A DNA stretch of 64,000 bases from Streptomyces koelreuteriae (GTDB lineage Bacteria > Actinomycetota > Actinomycetes > Streptomycetales > Streptomycetaceae). Below the pieces are notes generated by a model. That model saw only the letters and a program-made list of their open reading frames with translations, did not search any database and had not been told where the DNA came from. Below are positions 58,530 through 64,000 of this stretch, one piece after another. How positions within the stretch are numbered: position 1 is the stretch's first letter; each line of letters starts with the position of its first letter. Made by a program: the position numbers and the translations under genes. Location of the stretch: NCBI RefSeq assembly GCF_018604545.1, contig NZ_CP075896.1:2294001-2358000 (forward strand), in the 5' to 3' direction.

Positions 58530-59660
58530 TCAGGCCACGCCCGCCGTCGCCCGGGTCGTCGAGGCGATCGTCGCCGAGCCCACCACGCGGGTGCCGTCGT
58601 ACAGCACGATCGCCTGGCCGGGGGCGACGCCGCGGACCGGCTCGGTGAAGGTGACCTCCAGGGAGCCGTCGACGAGTTCGGCGCTCACCTCGGTCTCGCC
58701 GCCGTGGGCGCGCAGCTGGGCCGTGTAGGTGCCGGGGCCCGTGGGGGCGGCGCCGCACCAGCGCGGCTTGATCGCGGTCAGGGCGCTGACGTCCAGCGCG
58801 GCGGCCGGGCCGACCGTGACCGTGTTGTCCACCGGGGAGATGTCGAGGACGTAGCGCGGCTTGCCGTCGGGGGCCGGGGTGCCGATGCGCAGGCCCTTGC
58901 GCTGTCCGATGGTGAAGCCGTACGCGCCCTCGTGCGTGCCGATCCGGTTGCCGGACTCGTCGACGATGTCGCCCTCGGACCTGCCGAGCCGGTCCGCGAG
59001 GAAGCCCTGGGTGTCGCCGTCGGCGATGAAGCAGATGTCGTGGGAGTCGGGCTTCTTGGCCACCGCGAGGTCCCGGCGCTCGGCCTCCGCGCGGATCTCG
59101 TCCTTGGTGGTGAGGGTGTCGCCGAGGGGGAAGAGCGCGTGGGCGAGCTGCCGGTCGTCCAGCACGCCGAGGACGTACGACTGGTCCTTGGCCATGTCGG
59201 AGGCGCGGTGCAGCTCACGGGTGCCGTCGGCGAGGGTGACGACCTTGGCGTAGTGGCCGGTGCACACCGCGTCGAAGCCCAGCGCGAGCGCCTTGTCGAG
59301 GAGGGCGGCGAACTTGATCTTCTCGTTGCAGCGCAGGCAGGGGTTGGGGGTGCGGCCGGCCTCGTACTCGGCGACGAAGTCCTCGACCACGTCCTCGCGG
59401 AAGCGGTCGGCGAGATCCCACACGTAGAAGGGGATGCCGATGACGTCGGCGGCGCGGCGGGCGTCGCGCGAGTCCTCGATGGTGCAGCAGCCGCGCGCGC
59501 CCGTCCGGAAGGATTGGGGGTTGGCGGAGAGCGCGAGGTGGACGCCGGTCACATCGTGACCGGCCTCGGCCGCGCGGGCGGCGGCTACGGCGGAGTCGAC
59601 TCCGCCGGACATGGCGGCCAGGACGCGGAGGGGACGGGAGCGCTGCGGGGTTTCAGTCAT
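58530..59660 (-). CDS. mnmA: tRNA 2-thiouridylase MnmA
   Basis: 376 residues. MnmA thiolates U34 of Lys, Glu and Gln tRNAs. The PP-loop [15 protein letters not shown], the first catalytic Cys in [21 protein letters not shown], the second Cys in [12 protein letters not shown], and [17 protein letters not shown] near the C-terminal beta barrel are all present. One extra pair of Cys ([16 protein letters not shown]) typical of actinobacterial forms is seen. Its sulfur presumably comes from the cysteine desulfurase encoded nearby. Confidence 0.95.
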   Translation of the reverse strand: MTETPQRSRPLRVLAAMSGGVDSAVAAARAAEAGHDVTGVHLALSANPQSFRTGARGCCTIEDSRDARRAADVIGIPFYVWDLADRFREDVVEDFVAEYEAGRTPNPCLRCNEKIKFAALLDKALALGFDAVCTGHYAKVVTLADGTRELHRASDMAKDQSYVLGVLDDRQLAHALFPLGDTLTTKDEIRAEAERRDLAVAKKPDSHDICFIADGDTQGFLADRLGRSEGDIVDESGNRIGTHEGAYGFTIGQRKGLRIGTPAPDGKPRYVLDISPVDNTVTVGPAAALDVSALTAIKPRWCGAAPTGPGTYTAQLRAHGGETEVSAELVDGSLEVTFTEPVRGVAPGQAIVLYDGTRVVGSATIASTTRATAGVA

Positions 59661-59720
59661 AGCCCTTCCAGGGTACGGGGGCGCGGGAACCAGGGCTCAC
59701 GAGTATCCGTTGACGATCAC

Positions 59721-60386
59721 ATGGGACAGCGGAAGGCTTCGAAGGACGGCGACCGGAAGGTCGGGCGTCGCGCGCTGCTGATCGGCGGGGCGGCGGCAGC
59801 GGCGGGCACGGCCGCGCTGGCCCGGGACGAGCTCGCGCGCCTGTGGTGGCGGACTCCCGGCGTCGAGAAGCCGCGCAAGGCGGGCGAGGTCGACTACACG
59901 GGCGCCCGCTGGGTGGCGGCGTCGGAGGCGAACTGGCGGCGGGCGGACCGCCCGGACGACTTCGGCATAGACATGGTGATCGTCCATGTCACGCAGGGCA
60001 GCTTCGACAGCGCGGTGAAGGCCTTCCAGGACCCGGGGCACCAGGCGGCCACGCACTACATAGTCCGCCAGGACGGGCACGTCACGCAGATGATCCGCGA
60101 GCTGGACGTGGCGTACCACGCGGGCAACCGCGACTACAACGAACGCAGCGTCGGCATCGAGCACGAGGGCTTCGTGGACCGCCCCCAGGACTTCACGGAC
60201 GAGATGTACGAGGCCTCGGCCCGCCTCACGGCCCGCATCTGCGCGCGCTACGACATACCCGTCGACCGCGAGCACATCATCGGCCACGTGGAGGTCCCGG
60301 GCACGGACCACACGGATCCGGGGCCGCATTGGGACTGGGACAAGTACATGCGCTTGGTGAAGCGGGCGCGCACGGCACCGGCCTGA
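59721..60386 (+). CDS. N-acetylmuramoyl-L-alanine amidase (Amidase_2), Tat-exported
   Basis: 221 residues. The N-terminus DRKVGRRALLIGGAAAAAGTAAL has twin Arg and a hydrophobic stretch, a Tat-type signal. The amidase core contains VIVHVTQGSF, a zinc His, THYIVRQDGHVTQMI, YNERSVGIEHEGFVD, and the second ligand/acid block HIIGHVEVPGTDHTDPGPHW, matching the T7-lysozyme-like zinc amidases that cut the bond between MurNAc and the stem peptide. It likely acts in peptidoglycan turnover. The gene stands between divergent mnmA and convergent desulfurase. Confidence 0.9.
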   Translation: MGQRKASKDGDRKVGRRALLIGGAAAAAGTAALARDELARLWWRTPGVEKPRKAGEVDYTGARWVAASEANWRRADRPDDFGIDMVIVHVTQGSFDSAVKAFQDPGHQAATHYIVRQDGHVTQMIRELDVAYHAGNRDYNERSVGIEHEGFVDRPQDFTDEMYEASARLTARICARYDIPVDREHIIGHVEVPGTDHTDPGPHWDWDKYMRLVKRARTAPA

Positions 60387-60423
60387 CCGGCCGGTCCCTG
60401 CTCGCTACGTCGGTCCCGCCGCG

Positions 60424-61593
60424 CTACGTCAGCCCCGCCGCCCGCGCCCGTTCCACCGCCGGGCCGATGGCCTTCGCGAGGGCTTTGACGTCGGACTCGG
60501 TGGAGGTGTGGCCGAGGGAGAAGCGGAGGGTGCCGCGGGCGAGGTCGGGGTCGGTGCCGGTGGCGAGGAGGACGTGGCTGGGCTGGGCGACGCCGGCGGT
60601 GCAGGCGGAGCCGGTGGAGCATTCGATGCCCTGGGCGTCGAGCAGGAGGAGGAGGGAGTCGCCCTCGCAGCCGGGGAAGGTGAAGTGCGCGTTGGCGGGG
60701 AGGCGGCCCTCCGGCGCGGGGTCGCCGCCGAGGATCGCGTCCGGCACGGCCGAGCGGACGGCGGTGACCAGGGTGTCGCGCAGGGCGCCGACCTCGCGGG
60801 CGAACCATTCGCGCTGTTCGGCGGCCAGCCGTCCGGCGACCGCGAAGGAGGCGATGGCGGGTACGTCGAGGGTGCCGGAGCGCACATGGCGTTCCTGGCC
60901 GCCGCCGTGCAGGACCGGTACGGGGGCGTGCTCGCGGCCGAGGAGCAGGGCGCCGATGCCGTAGGGGCCGCCGATCTTGTGGCCGGAGACCGTCATCGCG
61001 GCGAGGCCGGAGGCGGCGAAGTCCACGGGGATCTGGCCGAAGGCCTGGACGGCGTCCGAGTGCAGGGGGACGCCGAACTCCGCTGCCACATCGGCGAGTT
61101 CGCGGATCGGCAGGATCGTCCCGATCTCGTTGTTCGCCCACATGACGGTGGCGAGGGCCACGTCGTCGGGGTTACGGGCGATCGCCTCGCGCAGGGCGTC
61201 CGGCTGGACACGGCCGTGGGCGTCGACCGGCAGGTACTCGATGGTGGCGCCCTCGTGTTCGCCGAGCCAGTGGACGGCGTCGAGGACGGCGTGGTGCTCG
61301 ACGGGGCTGGCGAGGACGCGGGTGCGGGCCGGGTCGGCGTCGCGGCGTGACCAGTACAGGCCCTTGACGGCGAGGTTGTCGGCCTCCGTGCCGCCCGAGG
61401 TGAAGACGACCTCGCTGGGGCGGGCGCCGAGGGCTTCGGCGAGGGTCTCGCGGGCCTCCTCGACGGTACGGCGGGCCTGCCTGCCGGATGAGTGGAGGGA
61501 GGAGGCGTTGCCGGTGGCACCCAGGTGCGCGGTGAGCGCCTCTGCCGCCTCCGGAAGCATCGGGGTGGTCGCGGCGTGGTCGAGGTAAGCCAT
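60424..61593 (-). CDS. Cysteine desulfurase (NifS/IscS-type)
   Basis: 389 residues. The PLP-dependent enzyme takes sulfur from cysteine as an enzyme persulfide. [18 protein letters not shown] at the N-terminus, [17 protein letters not shown], the PLP Lys in [20 protein letters not shown] and the mobile Cys loop [13 protein letters not shown] are complete. It is the sulfur donor likely to serve MnmA; mnmA lies about 770 bases downstream on the same strand, with a divergent amidase gene between. Iron-sulfur assembly is an additional possibility. Confidence 0.93.
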   Translation of the reverse strand: MAYLDHAATTPMLPEAAEALTAHLGATGNASSLHSSGRQARRTVEEARETLAEALGARPSEVVFTSGGTEADNLAVKGLYWSRRDADPARTRVLASPVEHHAVLDAVHWLGEHEGATIEYLPVDAHGRVQPDALREAIARNPDDVALATVMWANNEIGTILPIRELADVAAEFGVPLHSDAVQAFGQIPVDFAASGLAAMTVSGHKIGGPYGIGALLLGREHAPVPVLHGGGQERHVRSGTLDVPAIASFAVAGRLAAEQREWFAREVGALRDTLVTAVRSAVPDAILGGDPAPEGRLPANAHFTFPGCEGDSLLLLLDAQGIECSTGSACTAGVAQPSHVLLATGTDPDLARGTLRFSLGHTSTESDVKALAKAIGPAVERARAAGLT

Positions 61594-61754
61594 GGTGAGC
61601 CCGATTCTACGGCTCCGGTTCCACGGGCCTCAGAGCAAGGTTGGCCGAACGTGAACCGCTTTCCCGCGCGGCTGCCGCCCGTCGTCCACGGGCTCGGCCG
61701 CGCCGTGCCGGCGCACGGTCGTCCGACGGCGGCTCAGCGGCTCAGGAGTGCGGC

Positions 61755-62021
61755 TCAGAAGCTCCAGGAGATCGAGCTGTCGAACTCCATGAACGCCGCC
61801 AGGACCAGCAGGTCCGCGATGCCCAGGCCGAGGCCGAGGTAGGCGCGGCCGGGGCGCTCGGTGCCGCGCCACAGGGCGATGCTGGCGAGCGCGATGGCGA
61901 TCGGGCCGAGGAAGAGGTTGAGGACGAGCAGGCCGAGCAGGCCGAGGATGAAGGACGCGACGGCCATGCCGTCGGTGTCGCGGATACCGGTGCGGCGCGA
62001 GGCCGGAGCGGTGAGCTGCAT
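61755..62021 (-). CDS. DUF4190 small membrane protein
   Basis: 88 residues with two clear membrane helices (MAVASFILGLLGLLVLNLFLG and YLGLGLGIADLLVLAAF) around a short loop (RGTERPGR), the DUF4190 pattern. No function known. It follows the next small membrane-protein gene by 66 bases on the same strand, suggesting a pair. Confidence 0.85.
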   Translation of the reverse strand: MQLTAPASRRTGIRDTDGMAVASFILGLLGLLVLNLFLGPIAIALASIALWRGTERPGRAYLGLGLGIADLLVLAAFMEFDSSISWSF

Positions 62022-62086
62022 GATGGTCGACTCCCAGTCGGGTCGAAGGGAACGGTGGTCGGCGGGCCTGAGCCGGTGGGCCCGGG

Positions 62087-62254
62087 TCAGTGGGCCTGCG
62101 TGTGACGCCGGCGGCTGTGGCGCTCGCGGATCGCGAAGATGCCGAGCCAGGCGGCGATGACCACGCCGGCGGCGACGGAGAAGGTGAGCGGCGCGTGGGC
62201 CACGGTGCCCAGCACGACTCCCAGCAGCAGGAGCGCGGCGACGATGAACAGCAT
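62087..62254 (-). CDS. 55-residue membrane protein
   Basis: MLFIVAALLLLGVVLGTVAH followed by APLTFSVAAGVVIAAWLGIF and a basic tail AIRERHSRRRHTQAH: two membrane helices with the Arg/His-rich tail probably inside the cell. A short start-proximal region contains no strong ribosome site except GGGGGC. It is divergent from the third TetR gene, with operator-like repeats between, so it may be under that regulator's control. Confidence 0.65.
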   Translation of the reverse strand: MLFIVAALLLLGVVLGTVAHAPLTFSVAAGVVIAAWLGIFAIRERHSRRRHTQAH

Positions 62255-62292
62255 GGGTACAGCCCCCAGGGTTTCGGTGAACGGTTGTGGTT

Positions 62293-62363
62293 ACAGTTGT
62301 TCACTGACTTCCCAGTCTAGCGTCTCCTATGACTTTTCAATTCCAGAGAACAGTTGTTAACTG
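62293..62363. promoter_or_regulatory. Duplicated operator-like motif upstream of TetR
   Basis: ACAGTTGTTCACTG (62293-62306) and ACAGTTGTTAACTG (62350-62363) differ at one base, spaced 57 bases apart in an AT-rich promoter region; the second ends 6 bases before the TetR start. The first also falls within a GTGAAC...GTTCAC inverted repeat. They are good autoregulation candidates. Confidence 0.6.
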
Positions 62364-62369
62364 CATGGT

Positions 62370-63008
62370 ATGAGTCACACCCTCGGCATCCGGCAGGCCC
62401 AGAAACAGAAGACCCGGCAGGCACTCCTGGACGCGGCCCTGGGGCTGCTGGAGGAGCAGAGCCTGAGCAGCCTGGGGCTGCGCGAGGTCACGCGCGCCGT
62501 CGGTGTCGCCCCGACGGCCTTCTACCGCCACTTCCGCTCCACGGCGGATCTGGGCGTGGCCCTGGTCGAGGAGGCGCTGGGCAGCCTGCACCCGATGATC
62601 CGGACGACGGTGTCCACGACCGGCGACCACGAGGAACGCATCACCCGCGCCATCGAGCTGATTGCCCGTCATGTCGACGGGTACCCCGCGCATGTCCGAT
62701 TCATCGCCCGTGAACGGCACGGCGGAGTCCAGCCGGTACGGGAGGCGATACGGGAGCAACTGGTGCGTTTCGCCCAGGAGGTCAAGGAGGAGCTGGCCAA
62801 GGACTCGGTGTCCGAGGGGTGGACCGAGGACGACCTGCTGATGCTCGCGCACCTCTACGTCGACCAGATGCTGATCACGGCGTCGCTCTTCCTGGAGGCG
62901 CTGGAGGGCCCGGAGAAGGAGCGTGCGGAGCGGACGCGGCACGTCACACAGGTGGCGACCCGCCAGATGCGGCTGATCGGCCTCGGCCGCCACCACTGGC
63001 TGGACTGA
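62370..63008 (+). CDS. TetR-family regulator (FabR-like)
   Basis: 212 residues. The HTH is LEEQSLSSLGLREVTRAVGVAPTAFYRHFRSTADLGV, matching TetR regulators of the FabR branch, which in other bacteria control fatty-acid desaturation and lipid synthesis. The C-terminal ligand domain (GYPAHVRFIARERHGGVQPV, DLLMLAHLYVDQMLITASLFLEAL) is intact. Its targets may be itself and the divergent small membrane proteins, through the repeated motif at 62293-62363. Ligand unknown. Confidence 0.86.
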   Translation: MSHTLGIRQAQKQKTRQALLDAALGLLEEQSLSSLGLREVTRAVGVAPTAFYRHFRSTADLGVALVEEALGSLHPMIRTTVSTTGDHEERITRAIELIARHVDGYPAHVRFIARERHGGVQPVREAIREQLVRFAQEVKEELAKDSVSEGWTEDDLLMLAHLYVDQMLITASLFLEALEGPEKERAERTRHVTQVATRQMRLIGLGRHHWLD

Positions 63009-63028
63009 CCTCCCGCGCACAACGCACC

Positions 63029-63063
63029 GGGGCGGCACGCCCGTTCGCCGAGCACGCCGCCCC
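63029..63063. terminator. Hairpin terminator after TetR
   Basis: GGGGCGGC (63029-63036) pairs with GCCGCCCC (63056-63063), 20 bases after the stop codon, between convergent tetR and the lipoprotein gene. Confidence 0.65.
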
Positions 63064-63109
63064 TGTCGTATCCCGGAGGGTCCCGTCGGCCCCTCCGTAC
63101 CCTCTACGC

Positions 63110-63496
63110 CTACTGCTCCTTCTGCGCCTGCGGGGTCTGCTGCCCCTGCCCGCCCGAGGCCTGACCACCGCCGCCCGGCCCGCCGCAGCCGCCGCCCTGG
63201 CCACCGCCGGGGCCGCCCTGAGCGCCGCCTGGCGCACCGCTGGGCGCACCCGAAGGCGCCCCGGACGGCGTACCCGACGGCATACCCGATGGCTTCGAAC
63301 CCCCGGAAGCGGCGCCCGACGGCGCACCGGACGGAGCCCCCGAAGGCGCACCCGACGGCGCCTGGCACGCCTGCTGCTGTCCGGAGTCGCCGCCGCTGTT
63401 CGAGGACGACGAGGAGTCACCCGAGCCGCAGGCCGCCAGAGCGAGGGGCGACAACGCCAGCAGGGCCACGGCAGGAAGGAGACGGGCACGCTTCAT
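63110..63496 (-). CDS. Low-complexity lipoprotein with PSGA repeats
   Basis: 128 residues from the ATG at 63496. MKRARLLPAVALLALSPLAL followed by AACGSGDSS is a signal with an LAAC lipobox. The mature part is low complexity: a Ser run, a Gln-rich patch, seven or more PSGA/PSGT-type four-residue repeats, then a Gly-rich stretch with two Cys (GGGCGGPGGGG) and a Gln/Gly tail. It is probably an extended surface-exposed protein of the cell envelope. No domain recognised; the DNA shows the matching 12-base tandem repeats. Confidence 0.7.
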   Translation of the reverse strand: MKRARLLPAVALLALSPLALAACGSGDSSSSSNSGGDSGQQQACQAPSGAPSGAPSGAPSGAASGGSKPSGMPSGTPSGAPSGAPSGAPGGAQGGPGGGQGGGCGGPGGGGQASGGQGQQTPQAQKEQ

Positions 63497-63605
63497 GAGA
63501 GACAGCTCCAGGGAGGATGAGGAAGTCCTGAGGCGAGCACTCAACCAACGCCGCTCAGGACTCCCCTCGGGACGCCCTGTGATCTGCCTGTCAGTGAGGC
63601 AAAAT

Positions 63606-64000
63606 TCAGCCGAGCCTGACCCGGGCGAGCTGCCGGGACTGGGCGACCAGGCGGTCGGCGCTGTCCCAGACCTCGGCGTCCTCCTCCAGGAAGCCGCCGG
63701 CGAGGTTGCGTGTGGTGATCGAGACGCGCAGGGGGCCCGGTGCCGGGCGGCAGCGGACGTGCACGGTCAGCTCGACGGTGGGGACCCAGCCCTTCAGCCC
63801 GATCTCGAAGGCGGTGGGCGGCAGGGCGTCCACCGCGAGCAGCAAGGAGAGCGGGTCGTGGTCGCGGCCGTCCGCGAGACCGAACCAGGCGCGCATCTCG
63901 CCCTTGCCGGACGGTTGCCCGAGGGCCCAGCCCAGCGTCGAAGGGTCCAGCTTGAGCATCAGACGGTCGGCGATGGCCGAGCTGCCGTCGACGGGGGCCG
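63606..64000 (-). CDS. Acyl-CoA thioesterase-like protein, C-terminal part
   Basis: The frame is open from 63606 to the right edge, so the N-terminus lies outside; an internal ATG at 63959 is not the start because the coding sequence continues upstream (PVDGSSAIADRLM). Blocks such as DPLSLLLAVDALPPTAFEIG, GWVPTVELTVHVRCRP and NLAGGFLEEDAEVWDSADRLVAQSRQLARVR fit the C-terminal hot-dog domain of TesB-like thioesterases (4HBT_3). It would hydrolyse acyl-CoA thioesters. Confidence 0.72.
   Translation of the reverse strand, partial: APVDGSSAIADRLMLKLDPSTLGWALGQPSGKGEMRAWFGLADGRDHDPLSLLLAVDALPPTAFEIGLKGWVPTVELTVHVRCRPAPGPLRVSITTRNLAGGFLEEDAEVWDSADRLVAQSRQLARVRLG

Overview
This is a high-GC chromosomal window whose codon use, dense small operons, GTG/TTG starts, twin-arginine lipoproteins and c-di-GMP enzymes are those of Streptomyces. 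From memory, gene order resembles the S. coelicolor core chromosome around cdgC (SCO5511), gatCAB, rmdB (SCO5495), ligA and mnmA. The assignment rests on gene content, not on a database search.

Layout. 1-6.1 kb is an accessory nitrogen cluster. On the minus strand a fused urease gamma-beta subunit, a divergent urease alpha subunit, an agmatine deiminase and a TetR regulator form one operon; a divergent NCS1 purine/cytosine-type permease shares a palindromic operator region with it. No urease accessory gene is present. 6.1-8.6 kb holds ilvE and leuB. 8.6-11.2 kb has a Tat-exported phosphoesterase, a 43-residue protein and an AAC(2')-like acetyltransferase. 11.2-16.2 kb is proline catabolism (proline dehydrogenase, P5C dehydrogenase) beside a PucR-type regulator whose two halves are joined by a Gly-Ser tandem-repeat linker, then a HAD phosphatase. 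16.2-21.2 kb is a Zur-box-preceded Opp/Nik-type ABC importer with its two permeases fused. 21.2-23.4 kb is a TetR/QacA-type efflux pair.

23.4-28.9 kb is serine and branched-chain amino-acid synthesis (serA, ilvC, ilvN, ilvB), with a leader-peptide attenuator before ilvB. 28.9-32 kb is cdgC, a membrane GGDEF protein with a degenerate EAL domain. 32.3-35.6 kb carries a 2-hydroxyacid dehydrogenase, an aldo/keto reductase and a secreted sugar-dehydrogenase-like lipoprotein. 35.64-36.86 kb is an intact IS5-family element with a frameshifted DDE transposase and a DUF6221-like passenger gene, inserted exactly in the stop codon of a DUF6191 gene. 36.9-44.6 kb has a very large LuxR-type ATPase regulator, membrane proteins, a GNAT enzyme and an MMPL exporter.

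44.8-49.3 kb is a methyltransferase and the gatC-gatA-small membrane protein-gatB tRNA-amidation operon; 49.4-54.1 kb is rmdB (c-di-GMP turnover) and ligA. 54.1-59.7 kb holds a short MetE-like protein, SDR, LOG-type protein, methyltransferase, DUF427, an alpha/beta hydrolase and mnmA. 59.7-64 kb contains a cell-wall amidase, the cysteine desulfurase that probably supplies sulfur to MnmA, small membrane proteins, a third TetR, a repeat-rich lipoprotein and a truncated thioesterase.

The strongest candidates for something undescribed are the agmatine deiminase/orphan-urease cluster (the urease-like enzyme may act on N-carbamoylputrescine, an N-substituted urea), the IS with a cargo gene, the Zur-box importer with a fused permease, and the repeat-linker regulator of proline catabolism.
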